NCBI GenBank assembly: GCA_017303675.1
Contig: JAFLBX010000002.1
Coordinates: 819,091 to 883,090, forward strand
Direction of reading: 5' to 3'
DNA from: Ignavibacteria bacterium
GTDB taxonomy: Bacteria; Bacteroidota; Ignavibacteria; Tepidaquicellales; OLB5
Length of the DNA: 64,000 nt
The notes beneath the pieces were generated by a model. That model was given only the letters and a program-made list of their open reading frames with translations, made no database searches and was not told the DNA's origin. This document shows, one piece after another, positions 18,447 through 27,493 of the stretch (positions are counted from its first letter, which is position 1; each line of letters begins with the position of its first letter). The position numbers and the translations under genes were made by a program.

Positions 18447-19316
18447 ATGAATCCATCATACTACTTTAAGGAATTTATGCGGTACCTGAAGACAGCCAAA
18501 TCGGCTGTTATCAGCTCCACCGTGGTCATAGCGCTTGCAGTATTACTGCTTGGCATTTATTTGACCATATCCATAAATTCCGTAAAGCTGCTTAAGCTCA
18601 TTCGAGATAAAGTGGAAATTGACGCATACCTTGTAGATAACATTCAGACTGCCGATATCAGCAAATTAACATCATCAATTAAATCAATTGGCGGAGTAAA
18701 AAGCGTGAATTTCGTTTCAAAAGATGAAGCAGCAAAGATCTTTGCCGAAGAATTCGGGCAGGATATACTCGAAGTATTTGACCATAATCCCCTGCCGCCT
18801 TCGCTTAAGATAAATCTTTATGATGAATATAAAACTATTGACCGTATTGAGAAGATAAAACAGGAACTTGGGAAAAATCGAGAAATTACAGATGTTGTTT
18901 ACGCTCAGAAAAATCTAGAAATAATTGAAAGGAACTCACAATCGCTTGTATTCCTTAATCTTAGTTTATTGGTAATTATTACATTTTCTTCAATATTCCT
19001 TATCGGCAATACGATAAGGTTAATGATAGTTGCCAAAAAAGATACCATTGAAATTATGAAGTTAATTGGAGCTACAAAGGAAACCATACGCACTCCTTTC
19101 ATAATGGAAGGATTTTTCCAGGGATTCGTAGGAAGCCTTTTAGCTGTAATTCTGCTTCAGGTATTTTTAGGTTATTTTTATGCTACTTATACCAATAATG
19201 ATTTTAATTTTTCAATTATGGATACTAAGTTCCTGATATTACTTGTCATCTTTGGTTCATTACTTGGTACTTTAGGCAGCGCGATTTCTATACGCAGATT
19301 TTTAAAAATAGCTTAA
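18447..19316 (+). CDS. ftsX: Cell-division ABC-transporter-like permease FtsX
   Basis: 289 residues with the FtsX plan: a short cytoplasmic N-terminus, TM1 (SAVISSTVVIALAVLLLGIYL), a large periplasmic loop (about 45-165, containing KVEIDAYLVD and SKDEAAKIFAEEFG) and three further helices around the FtsX domain, with MKLIGATKETIRTPFIMEG. FtsX works with the ATPase FtsE to control peptidoglycan hydrolases at the division site; ftsE is not in this window. The ATG abuts the stop of the DUF5615 gene, so its expression is tied to that of the toxin-antitoxin-like pair. Confidence 0.92.
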   Translation: MNPSYYFKEFMRYLKTAKSAVISSTVVIALAVLLLGIYLTISINSVKLLKLIRDKVEIDAYLVDNIQTADISKLTSSIKSIGGVKSVNFVSKDEAAKIFAEEFGQDILEVFDHNPLPPSLKINLYDEYKTIDRIEKIKQELGKNREITDVVYAQKNLEIIERNSQSLVFLNLSLLVIITFSSIFLIGNTIRLMIVAKKDTIEIMKLIGATKETIRTPFIMEGFFQGFVGSLLAVILLQVFLGYFYATYTNNDFNFSIMDTKFLILLVIFGSLLGTLGSAISIRRFLKIA

Positions 19317-19378
19317 TTAATCACTTTTTTGCCCTCACTTTTAAAAACAATCAAAAAACAAATATTTTTTTTCAGATA

Positions 19379-19409
19379 TTGCATTTTCTTACATTTTTAA
19401 CTACTTTTG
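19379..19409 (+). promoter_or_regulatory. Bacteroidota-type promoter of sdhC, nearly leaderless
   Basis: TTG at 19379-19381, 20 nt, then TACTTTTG at 19402-19409. The ATG of sdhC is at 19417, so the transcript should start only a few bases before the start codon. Confidence 0.7.
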
Positions 19410-19416
19410 TATAGAA

Positions 19417-19827
19417 ATGGCAGAATTTAAAAAATTTGACCAGAGAAATTGGGTAAAAACCAATTTAAGTTATAAGAAGGATAGCGGAAGCTGGGCCTGG
19501 ATATTGCACCGCATAACCGGAATTGCATTATTAGGTTACCTTTTTATGCATATTTATTCCCTTTCTCCTCTTTCACAGGGCAGAGAAGCATTTAATAAAT
19601 TTATTTCAGCATACACTACTCCGTTTTTTATGGCATTGGAGTGGTTTTTATTTGCATTTGTTTTGTTTCACTCACTCAACGGAGTGAGAATTGTATTGGT
19701 TGATTGGGCTGACGGCGCAAGATACCATAAAGCTTTATACAGGTATTCGATAGTTATAGGCGTGGTAATGTTTTTTGCAATGGGCTATGTAATGTTTTCA
19801 CACGAAATTCACAAATTATTCAGATAA
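19417..19827 (+). CDS. sdhC: Succinate dehydrogenase cytochrome b subunit (SdhC)
   Basis: 136 residues, three membrane helices. The SdhC signature is visible: SWAWILHRITGIALLGYLFMH in helix 1 (given by its first and last residues, SWAW...YLFMH) and FHSLNGVRIVLVDW in helix 2, with the haem-ligand histidine. It anchors succinate dehydrogenase to the inner membrane and passes electrons to quinone. sdhD follows after 6 nt. The catalytic subunit genes sdhA and sdhB are not next to it. Confidence 0.9.
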   Translation: MAEFKKFDQRNWVKTNLSYKKDSGSWAWILHRITGIALLGYLFMHIYSLSPLSQGREAFNKFISAYTTPFFMALEWFLFAFVLFHSLNGVRIVLVDWADGARYHKALYRYSIVIGVVMFFAMGYVMFSHEIHKLFR

Positions 19828-19833
19828 GCTAAG

Positions 19834-20223
19834 TTGTACAAACACAGAAATTCTCAGGGTTCAGGGTCATTCAGCTGGGTATTCCAGCGGGTAACAGGCT
19901 TAATACTTGTTGTTGTAATGATAGGTCACTATATTTTAATGCATTACACACCTGAATCAGGTCACACATACGATGCAGTACTAGCCAGAATGCAGAGCAA
20001 CTGGTACCGTGTTTTAGACCTTACATTTGTTGTTCTTGCTATGTATCACGGTTTAAACGGTGTGTGGGGAATATTCAGGGATTACAGGCTGAAATCCTGG
20101 CAATCAATTACAATTGTCAGCTTATTAATAATTATCGGTTTGGCATTTACTTTATGGGGCATCAAAACTATTCTTGATATTCCATATGTCCAAACTTCCA
20201 CCGGAGAGCTTCTTGTAAAATAG
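19834..20223 (+). CDS. sdhD: Succinate dehydrogenase membrane anchor subunit (SdhD)
   Basis: 129 residues from a TTG start, three membrane helices. FSWVFQRVTGLILVV is the usual start of the domain, and MYHGLNGVWGIFRDY carries the second histidine-LNG motif, placed as in SdhC. Both subunits thus keep a candidate haem-b ligand. The next gene (Hc1-like) is unrelated, so the complex depends on sdhAB encoded elsewhere. Confidence 0.87.
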   Translation: MYKHRNSQGSGSFSWVFQRVTGLILVVVMIGHYILMHYTPESGHTYDAVLARMQSNWYRVLDLTFVVLAMYHGLNGVWGIFRDYRLKSWQSITIVSLLIIIGLAFTLWGIKTILDIPYVQTSTGELLVK

Positions 20224-20267
20224 CTGTACCATTAAATAACTTTTTTCAATCAAAAAGGAGAAAACAA

Positions 20268-20465
20268 ATGGAAAAAATCAACGAAATTAAAGCAATGCTG
20301 GATGATATGGGCAAGGATCTTGAGAAGTTTTATTCCAAAGGACAGAATTCTGCCGGCACAAGGTTAAGAAAATCTTTGAACGAAGTCAGAAAGAAATGCC
20401 AGGAAATGAGAAATGAGATCCAGACCATAAGACAGGATAGAAAATCATCAGCTCCTGCTTCTTAA
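20268..20465 (+). CDS. Hc1-like small histone H1 homologue
   Basis: 65 residues, highly charged, mainly helical. KGQNSAGTRLRKSLNEVRKKC matches the Hc1 core known from chlamydial and Bacteroidetes nucleoid proteins (G-N-x-A-A-G-T-R-x-R-K); here GQNSAGTRLRK. It should bind and compact DNA. It has a strong AAAAAGGAG ribosome-binding site, unlike many genes here, suggesting high expression. There is no lysine/alanine-rich tail, so it is the short form. Confidence 0.85.
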   Translation: MEKINEIKAMLDDMGKDLEKFYSKGQNSAGTRLRKSLNEVRKKCQEMRNEIQTIRQDRKSSAPAS

Positions 20466-20681
20466 TTTAAAGGGATTTTAGCTGCTGGGATTATAGCGAA
20501 GGAAACGATTTTTTACAAATTTCTTTAAGTAGCGGTTTAAACGGAGGTATATTGCTTTCGGATTAAATTGCTACTTATTTTTATTTATATTACAGCATTT
20601 AATTTTTCAGGAATTTAATACTCTTTTTTTACATTATTAATACAAACCATACGGAATTTAAGTTTTACTTAACCAGAGCAG

Positions 20682-22478
20682 ATGAAGTCTAAAATCAGGA
20701 ATTTTTGCATAATTGCACATATTGATCACGGTAAATCTACCCTTGCAGACCGTTTACTTGAAGAAACCCACACAATAGCACAGCGTGATATGATCAAGCA
20801 GGTGCTTGATGATATGGATCTTGAACAGGAACGCGGTATTACAATTAAATTGCATGCTATCCAGCTTCAGTACAAAGCCAAAGATAACGAGCTTTATACA
20901 CTGAACCTGATCGATACCCCCGGGCACGTTGATTTTTCATATGAAGTATCACGCTCACTTGCAGCCTGTGAAGGCGCATTGCTTGTTGTTGATGCTTCCC
21001 AGGGGATTGAAGCGCAGACCGTGAGCAATCTTTACCTGGCTATTGATGCAAACCTGACAATTATTCCTGTGATAAATAAAGTTGACCTGCCCAGCGCAAA
21101 TGTTGCAGGCGTTAAAAAGCAAATAATAGAAATGCTTGGCTGCGATGAAAGCGAAATTATTCTAGCAAGCGCAAAAGCAAATATCGGCACAGAAGATATC
21201 CTCGAGGCTATTGTAAACAGGATACCTGCGCCTGAGATAAAAGAAGACGCTCCGCTTAGGGCTATGGTATTCGATTCAACATTTGACGCATACCGCGGAA
21301 TTATTGTTTATTTAAGAGTTGTTGACGGTGTTCTGAAAAAAGGCGATAAGGTTAGATTTTTTGAAACAGAAATTCCAAGTGATGCCGAAGAAGTTGGAAT
21401 TTTAAAAATGAACCGGGTCGTAAAAGACCAGCTCCGCTCAGGTGATGTTGGTTATATGGTTACAGGCATTAAAACAGCCGCAGAGCTGCTTGTTGGTGAT
21501 ACGATAATCAACGTAGCAAATCCCGCGGCAGAGCCGCTTGGCGGGTATAAGAAGATTAAGCCAATGGTTTTTTCAGGTATCTACCCTTCATCAAGTGATG
21601 ATTTTGAAGACCTCAGGGAATCACTCATTAAGCTTAAAACCAATGATGCATCCCTTATCTTTGAGCCTGAAACATCCTCAGCTCTCGGTTTCGGTTTCCG
21701 CTGCGGTTTCCTCGGACTTCTTCATATGGAGATCACCCAGGAAAGGCTTGACAGGGAATACAACCAGACTATTATCACCACCGTTCCTAACGTAGAATAC
21801 CAGGTATTCAAAACTGATGGCAACATGGTGCTTGTTGATAATCCTTCACAAATGCCGCCTCTTGGAAATATTGATTACATTACAGAGCCATACATTAAAG
21901 CGCAGATCATAACTCCCACAGATTATATGGGAAACATAATGAAGCTTGCAAATGACAGGCGCGGCGTATTTGTAAGTACAAATTATCTTTCTGAAACAAA
22001 GGTTGACCTGATATTTGAATTCCCTTTGAGTGAAATAATTTTTGATTTCCACGATAAGCTTAAGTCAATTTCCAAAGGCTATGCTTCGCTTGATTACGAA
22101 TTTATCGATTACCGCAAGTCTGACCTTGTTAAGCTTGATATACTCCTTAACAATGAGCCGGTTGACGCGCTTTCATCAATTGTACACCGCTCAAAAAGCT
22201 ATGAATACGGCCGAAAGCTTTGTACAAAGCTAAAGGAGCTTATCCCCAGGCAGATGTTTGAAATTGTGATACAGGGAGCAATTGGCGCTAAGATCATTTC
22301 ACGCGAAACCGTAAAAGCGCTTCGCAAGAATGTTATTGCAAAATGTTACGGCGGCGATATTTCACGTAAACGCAAACTTTTGGAAAAACAAAAAGAAGGC
22401 AAAAAACGTATGAAACAGGTTGGCTCCGTCCAGCTTCCGCAGGAAGCCTTCCTGGCTGTGCTTTCAATTGATGAATAA
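20682..22478 (+). CDS. lepA: Elongation factor 4 (LepA)
   Basis: 598 residues, typical for LepA. G1 is AHIDHGKST near residue 10-18, followed by RGITIK (switch I), DTPGHVDF (G3) and NKVDLP (G4). The C-terminal LepA domain is intact, with [13 protein letters not shown] and a [16 protein letters not shown] basic tail. It is a ribosome-associated GTPase that back-translocates or rescues stalled ribosomes. The three signal peptidase genes follow, an association (lepA-lepB) seen in many bacteria. Confidence 0.97.
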   Translation: MKSKIRNFCIIAHIDHGKSTLADRLLEETHTIAQRDMIKQVLDDMDLEQERGITIKLHAIQLQYKAKDNELYTLNLIDTPGHVDFSYEVSRSLAACEGALLVVDASQGIEAQTVSNLYLAIDANLTIIPVINKVDLPSANVAGVKKQIIEMLGCDESEIILASAKANIGTEDILEAIVNRIPAPEIKEDAPLRAMVFDSTFDAYRGIIVYLRVVDGVLKKGDKVRFFETEIPSDAEEVGILKMNRVVKDQLRSGDVGYMVTGIKTAAELLVGDTIINVANPAAEPLGGYKKIKPMVFSGIYPSSSDDFEDLRESLIKLKTNDASLIFEPETSSALGFGFRCGFLGLLHMEITQERLDREYNQTIITTVPNVEYQVFKTDGNMVLVDNPSQMPPLGNIDYITEPYIKAQIITPTDYMGNIMKLANDRRGVFVSTNYLSETKVDLIFEFPLSEIIFDFHDKLKSISKGYASLDYEFIDYRKSDLVKLDILLNNEPVDALSSIVHRSKSYEYGRKLCTKLKELIPRQMFEIVIQGAIGAKIISRETVKALRKNVIAKCYGGDISRKRKLLEKQKEGKKRMKQVGSVQLPQEAFLAVLSIDE

Positions 22479-22504
22479 ACCGGGATGACAAACTAAATTC
22501 TGAA

Positions 22505-23512
22505 ATGACAGAAAAAGAAAAGACTGATAAAATTCCGGTAAACAGCGAAACTAATTCCACAAAAAATGATCCAGCAGTTAAAAGCACAGATACTACCCTG
22601 ATAAAGGATAATAATGATGCTGCGCCTAAAAGCACTGTAATTCACGTTACACACAGTCCAAAACCAAATTCAAAGCTTAAGGAATATTTTGATGCCCTGC
22701 TTTTTGCGGGACTTGTCGCAATAATATTGAAAATTATTTTCGTAGAAGCCTACAGAATTCCAACAGGCTCAATGGAAAATACACTTCTGGTTGGTGACTT
22801 TCTGCTGGTTAATAAATTTATTTACGGCGCTACCACGCCTAGGAATATTCCCTTTACCCAGACCCGTATCCCTTTTTTCCGTTTCCCGGCACTTAAAGAA
22901 CCTGAAAGGGGCGATGTTGTAGTTTTTGATTTCCCCGGCAATGCTAATGAAGTCTCAGCTCCCGAGGTCACAAATTATATCAAAAGGCTTGTGGGAAAAC
23001 CCGGGGATACTATCCATATAGTGAACAAAACACTGTTTGTTAACTCAGCAGAATTTCCAAATCCGCCGGATGCAAAGTTCAGCAAAAATGTTTCACCCGG
23101 CACGTTCACAGATATTTTTCCGAGAGGCAGGCCGTGGAATGATGATAATTACGGCCCGGTTGTTGTACCTAAAAAGGGAGATATTATCAAAATTACACCG
23201 GATAATATTGATGACTGGAAAACATTCATCAAGCGAGAAGGTCATTCCATAAGGCTCACAGCCGATAACAAGGTTTTTATAGATGAGACCGAAAATTCAA
23301 GTTATAAAGTTGAAAAGAATTATTATTTTATGATGGGTGATAACAGGAATAACAGCTCAGATAGCCGGGTATGGGGCTTTATGCCTGAAGATAACATAAT
23401 CGGCGAAGCCATGATTATTTACTGGTCATGGAATCCCGATATTCCGTTTGCTGAATTCGGCAGGCTGTTTGATTCTATAAGGTGGAACAGGATAGCGAAG
23501 ATAATACATTAA
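22505..23512 (+). CDS. lepB: Signal peptidase I, copy 1
   Basis: 335 residues: a disordered charged N-terminus (1-58), one membrane helix (about 62-80), then the catalytic domain. The Ser/Lys dyad is Ser89 (PTGSM) and Lys160 (YIKRLVGKPGD); MGDNRNNSSDSR is the last conserved box. The family has a 100-residue insertion with DNYGPVVVPKKGD, as in Bacteroidetes signal peptidases. It cleaves Sec/Tat signal peptides on the periplasmic side of the inner membrane. It is first of three tandem paralogs; 26 nt separate it from lepA. Confidence 0.95.
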   Translation: MTEKEKTDKIPVNSETNSTKNDPAVKSTDTTLIKDNNDAAPKSTVIHVTHSPKPNSKLKEYFDALLFAGLVAIILKIIFVEAYRIPTGSMENTLLVGDFLLVNKFIYGATTPRNIPFTQTRIPFFRFPALKEPERGDVVVFDFPGNANEVSAPEVTNYIKRLVGKPGDTIHIVNKTLFVNSAEFPNPPDAKFSKNVSPGTFTDIFPRGRPWNDDNYGPVVVPKKGDIIKITPDNIDDWKTFIKREGHSIRLTADNKVFIDETENSSYKVEKNYYFMMGDNRNNSSDSRVWGFMPEDNIIGEAMIIYWSWNPDIPFAEFGRLFDSIRWNRIAKIIH

Positions 23513-23541
23513 TTTACAATTAATTCATTAATCCTGAAATA

Positions 23542-24687
23542 ATGAATTCTGAAATTAAAGCTGCTGAAAATTCCGGCACAAATACTGAAGTAAATTATAA
23601 AAAAAGGTCACCTTTAGCTGCAGCTCTTTTAACATTACTCGTTCCTGGTTTGGGACATTTTTATTGCGGAGAGGTAAAACGCGGCTTTTTTGTATTTCTC
23701 TCAGTTACTTTTATCACAGTTTTATTTTATGCTGTTATTAAGTTTATTCCGCAAAAATCGATCTTTGTTATAGCAATATTAATAGAATTACCAATCGGTT
23801 TATATTTTCTGATCGAATCCATAATCATTGCTATTAAAAAAAACAAATATAAGCTGCAATTTTATAATAGTGCCCGGTATTACAGTGCTATTGTAATGAC
23901 TTCAATTTTTTATGTAAGTCCGGTTACTGATATATTTATTCCGGGGAATTTTTCAACACCTACCGGCAGCATGATTTATACTATATTGCCCGGTGACAAG
24001 TTCTTTGATAATGATCTTTATTACGGTATTAAAAATCCATTTACAGGAAAGTATGTAGTTATTTATAATAAACCTGAAAATGGTGAAATTGTAAAATTTA
24101 AATATAAAGGATTACCCGGCCAGGCTCCTGCCGGGGAAAAAATTCTTTACCTCAAAAGAATTCTGGCTGTTCCGGGCGATTCGCTTGTAATAAATAACAG
24201 GGTCATTAATCTAAATGGTAAGCTGTATATAAACAATAATTTTTATTTTGACGAGAACTTCTCATACTTAGGAAAGGGAACAAGTTCTTTGATCTTTCCG
24301 GAAGGTTCAAACTGGAATGTTGATAATTACGGTCCATTAACCGTCCCTAAATCAGGTGAAACAGTAAGTTTTGATACTTCAAACATCAATGTGTGGAAAA
24401 GAATAATAAGGGATGAAGGCAATAAGCTGGAAATAATTAAGGATAGAATTTTCATTAACGATATTGAAAAATACAGTTATACATTCAAAGATAATTATTA
24501 CTTCATGATAGGTGATAACTGGTATAACTCGCTTGACAGCAGGTTTACCGGATTTGTAAATGAAAATGATATCGAATCTAAATTAACAATGATTTATTTT
24601 TCATGGGATAGAGACATTCCTTTAACAGAATTCGGTAAAAAATTAAGGTCGATACGATGGGATCGTATCGGTAAAATGATAGAATAA
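23542..24687 (+). CDS. lepB: Signal peptidase I, copy 2, divergent with extra membrane module
   Basis: 381 residues. The N-terminal 110 residues are a multi-helix membrane module, starting PLAAALLTLLVPGLGHFYCGE (its last conserved part is VPGLGHFYCGEVKRG), similar to small TM2/DUF5683-like proteins. A second hydrophobic helix follows, then the catalytic domain with Ser143 (PTGSM) and Lys205 (YLKRILAVPGD). Box D reads IGDNWYNSLDSR, with Trp in place of the Arg of GDNR. The dyad is intact, so it is likely active, but it may have a narrower or different substrate range. It lies between the other two copies, 29 and 5 nt apart. Confidence 0.85.
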   Translation: MNSEIKAAENSGTNTEVNYKKRSPLAAALLTLLVPGLGHFYCGEVKRGFFVFLSVTFITVLFYAVIKFIPQKSIFVIAILIELPIGLYFLIESIIIAIKKNKYKLQFYNSARYYSAIVMTSIFYVSPVTDIFIPGNFSTPTGSMIYTILPGDKFFDNDLYYGIKNPFTGKYVVIYNKPENGEIVKFKYKGLPGQAPAGEKILYLKRILAVPGDSLVINNRVINLNGKLYINNNFYFDENFSYLGKGTSSLIFPEGSNWNVDNYGPLTVPKSGETVSFDTSNINVWKRIIRDEGNKLEIIKDRIFINDIEKYSYTFKDNYYFMIGDNWYNSLDSRFTGFVNENDIESKLTMIYFSWDRDIPLTEFGKKLRSIRWDRIGKMIE

Positions 24688-24692
24688 ATTTT

Positions 24693-25802
24693 ATGGCAAG
24701 TACATTAGGTAAAAAAACACAAAAGAAAAAACCGGTAAGCTCACTTGAGGAAAAAGCAAAAAGCTTTGGCTCACTGGTATTGACCCTGATAGTGGTGTTA
24801 TTCGTTCAGTCTTTCTTTATTCAGGGTTACAGCACGCCAACCGGCTCAATGTTAAATACAATCCTCATTGGCGATAAAATGTTTTTTAACCAGTTTTTAT
24901 ATGGCGGTTCAACACCCAGGAATATCCCATTTACAGAAATAAGGCTGCCGTATATCCAGCTTCCGGCTATACGCGATCCTCGGAAGGAAGATATTGTGAA
25001 TTTCGAGTTCCCCGGCAACCGCGAGGAAGTTGATGCTTCGATGAAAGTTCAATATTTAAAACGCTGCGTGGGTGAGCCCGGTGATACTATCGAAATTAAG
25101 GACGCCATTTTGTATGTTAACGGGAATAAATTCCCTGAAACACCTGCGATGCAATATTCATTTAGAGTTTATTTCGACTCTACCAAAATGAATTTTAATA
25201 AATTTTTCGGAATACTTCAAAACTCAGAATTTTTAGAAAAGTATGAAATTACCGATTTAAGACAAGTCCGGATTGATTCAAATGAGTTTAGAAAAAAATA
25301 TCTTGTAGTTCCTCTCCCTATTAAAACTGTTGAAGAATTCAGGAGACTACCCTATGTTAAATCTGCTGAATTGAATTTTCAGCCTGCAAATAAGCCGGAT
25401 TTGGACATTTTTCCCAAAAACAAATTATGGAACCGCGATAACTACGGTCCGCTGCGCGTACCTGTGAAGGGCGATGTTGTAACAATTGATGCCGCAAACT
25501 ATGGTGAGTGGGATACCTTCATAAAGCGTGAAGGGCATAATATAGAGCTCCGCGGCGGTAAGGTATTTATTGATAACAAGGAAACTGATAAATATACCGT
25601 CGAAAACAATTATTATTTTATGATGGGCGATAACCGCCATAATTCACTTGATAGCAGGTTCTGGGGATTTGTAAAGCGCGAAGCAATGGTTGGCAAGGCA
25701 TGGTTCACATATTTTTCATGGAATTCAGAAATTCCGTTCAGTGATTTTGGCAAACTTCTCGGCTCTATCCGCTGGGATAGGATCGGAATGCCGATAAAGT
25801 AA
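24693..25802 (+). CDS. lepB: Signal peptidase I, copy 3
   Basis: 369 residues: a basic N-terminus, one membrane helix (about 26-42), then the catalytic domain with Ser52 (PTGSM) and Lys123 (YLKRCVGEPGD), and box D MGDNRHNSLDSR. An insertion of about 80 residues (around 145-225) sits before DNYGPLRVPVKGD, longer than in copy 1. Three type I signal peptidases in a row probably reflect the heavy secretion load (T9SS cargo, lipoproteins, barrels). Confidence 0.95.
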   Translation: MASTLGKKTQKKKPVSSLEEKAKSFGSLVLTLIVVLFVQSFFIQGYSTPTGSMLNTILIGDKMFFNQFLYGGSTPRNIPFTEIRLPYIQLPAIRDPRKEDIVNFEFPGNREEVDASMKVQYLKRCVGEPGDTIEIKDAILYVNGNKFPETPAMQYSFRVYFDSTKMNFNKFFGILQNSEFLEKYEITDLRQVRIDSNEFRKKYLVVPLPIKTVEEFRRLPYVKSAELNFQPANKPDLDIFPKNKLWNRDNYGPLRVPVKGDVVTIDAANYGEWDTFIKREGHNIELRGGKVFIDNKETDKYTVENNYYFMMGDNRHNSLDSRFWGFVKREAMVGKAWFTYFSWNSEIPFSDFGKLLGSIRWDRIGMPIK

Positions 25803-25819
25803 ACCAACATCTCCTGTCG

Positions 25820-25871
25820 TGGAGTGCACTGACTGTGTCAGTGCATGCATCAACGCAGTTGATGCACTCCA
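25820..25871. repeat. Nested palindrome with two inner hairpins
   Basis: An outer stem of 9 bp (TGGAGTGCA at 25820-25828 with TGCACTCCA at 25863-25871) encloses two perfect hairpins: 25825-25845 (TGCACTGAC/GTCAGTGCA) and 25846-25866 (TGCATCAAC/GTTGATGCA). The arms compete, so a cruciform or three-way structure is possible. It lies just after the third signal peptidase gene. Confidence 0.75.
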
Positions 25872-25886
25872 AGAAAAGTTTTCTTA

Positions 25887-25912
25887 CCTTCCCAAACTGA
25901 AGTTTGGGAAGG
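25887..25912. repeat. Palindrome with ACTGAAGT core
   Basis: CCTTCCCAAACT (25887-25898), GA, AGTTTGGGAAGG (25901-25912). The core is the same ACTGAAGT as in the 9 kb cluster, with entirely different but self-complementary arms. Confidence 0.8.
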
Positions 25913-25925
25913 AGAAAGATATATC

Positions 25926-25980
25926 TCATCCCGAGCTTGTCGAGGGATGCTGTTCCACCCTTAGAGAAGCTCAGGGTGAA
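25926..25980. repeat. Two imperfect inverted repeats of the dispersed CCTTCG...CTCAGG family
   Basis: TCATCCCGAGCTTGTCGAGG at 25926-25945 and CACCCTTAGAGAAGCTCAGG at 25956-25975 are members of the family copied many times at 40-42 kb. A frame across them (25819-26001) codes only for repeat-derived residues. Confidence 0.7.
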
Positions 25981-26041
25981 GAACTAATGTTATTCAAATA
26001 ATTAGCTGCTTCCCAATCCGGAGTATCGGACGGAGATAAAC

Positions 26042-26059
26042 AAGGGGCTCGAGCCCCTT
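26042..26059. repeat. Perfect 18-bp palindrome upstream of hemW
   Basis: AAGGGGCTCGAGCCCCTT, 20 bases before the hemW start. The outer bases AAGGGG...CCCCTT recur in the palindrome at 49406-49433 with a different centre. Confidence 0.75.
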
Positions 26060-26078
26060 CTTCAAATTAAACTAACCA

Positions 26079-27200
26079 ATGGCAGGAATTTACCTACATA
26101 TCCCCTTTTGTGATACCAAATGCATCTACTGCGATTTCTACTCAATTACAAATCACACAAAAAAAGCTGAATTCCTTAATTCCATAAAAAAGGAAATTCA
26201 ATTCTATTCACAGCAGCTGGCAAACCGTGAGTTCGATTCGATCTTCTTTGGCGGCGGAACGCCATCACTCTTAAGTTATGATGAATTTACGGCTATATTT
26301 GATGAGCTTTATAAGTGTTATAATATTTCCGGTAATAGCGAAATCACCATAGAAGCAAACCCGGGCACGCTTGATATAAAAAAACTTGAAGTATTCAGGA
26401 AATTGCCGATTAACAGAATAAGCTTTGGCGTGCAGTCATTCATAGACCGGGAATTGCAGTTCTTAACGAGGATACATACATCAGAGCAGGCAAGGGCATC
26501 TATCAATGCCGCTAAAGAGTCTGGATTTGAGAACATTAACCTGGATATGATATTCGCCCTGCCCGGCCAAACAATGGATAGCTGGAAATACAATCTTGAT
26601 GAAGCCATTAAGCTTGATACTAAACATATTTCAGCATACTCGCTTATATTTGAAAAAGGCACCATGCTTTACAGCATGCGTGATAAGGGTCAGGTTAAAA
26701 ATGCTGATATTGAGCTTGAGCAAGAGATGTATGAATACACAATGCAAACACTGGCGGATGCCGGCTACAGGCAGTATGAAATATCCAATTACGCTAAGCC
26801 CGGCTACGAGTGCCGGCATAACCTTAAGTATTGGACACTTGAAGAGTATATTTCATTCGGCCCTTCAGCTTCATCTTTTATCGGTAATAACAGGTGGACA
26901 AATATTAAAAATATCGGCAGATATATTGAGCTTGTGGATTCCGCAAAGCCTGCATATGATTTCATTGAAACTATCGATAAAGATACATCCGTTACCGAAC
27001 ACATCATGCTGGGTCTAAGGAGTATTGGAGTGAACTTCGACGATTTCCGCAGCAGGCATAATATTGATTTTGAATCTACATACAAATCCCCTATCAATAC
27101 TTTGATCACCAACGGCTATGCAGTAAAAGATGAAAACAAACTCTCCCTCACCCGCAAAGGTTACGCAGTGTGTGATGAGATAGTGGCAACTCTATTCTGA
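26079..27200 (+). CDS. hemW: Radical SAM haem-related protein HemW
   Basis: 373 residues, the usual length of HemW. The radical SAM cluster motif CxxxCxxC is in HIPFCDTKCIYCDF near the N-terminus, and GGGTPS and the C-terminal HemN_C-like domain are visible. HemW proteins are thought to be haem chaperones; older annotation as oxygen-independent coproporphyrinogen oxidase is usually wrong for this branch. The cytosolic protein would need a reduced 4Fe-4S cluster. It is a single gene after the repeat spacer. Confidence 0.92.
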   Translation: MAGIYLHIPFCDTKCIYCDFYSITNHTKKAEFLNSIKKEIQFYSQQLANREFDSIFFGGGTPSLLSYDEFTAIFDELYKCYNISGNSEITIEANPGTLDIKKLEVFRKLPINRISFGVQSFIDRELQFLTRIHTSEQARASINAAKESGFENINLDMIFALPGQTMDSWKYNLDEAIKLDTKHISAYSLIFEKGTMLYSMRDKGQVKNADIELEQEMYEYTMQTLADAGYRQYEISNYAKPGYECRHNLKYWTLEEYISFGPSASSFIGNNRWTNIKNIGRYIELVDSAKPAYDFIETIDKDTSVTEHIMLGLRSIGVNFDDFRSRHNIDFESTYKSPINTLITNGYAVKDENKLSLTRKGYAVCDEIVATLF

Positions 27201-27493
27201 GCTTTTTCCTGATTAGTTATGACGATTGAAGATTAAGGAATGTTTAAGAAAATATTGTCAACGAATAGTATTTTAAAGCATCTTATAGCATGCATAATAC
27301 TAAATGTCCTTTATTGAGAAACTGAGTTTTACGTTTTTATTTCTATAATAAAGTTTTAAATTTGGTGAACTTTAAATTAGCATTTAATTTATTTAAGCTT
27401 ACTGTAAATATTACAATTGCTATGAAAAACAATTATTTAACTTATTATTAAAATTTTAGGTTTTTAAAAATTAAGATAAGAAAGGAATTATAA

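Noticed and set aside
25819-26001. 60-codon frame after the third signal peptidase gene
   Set aside because: It consists wholly of the palindromic repeats (residues HPELVEG and STLREAQ are translations of repeat copies).
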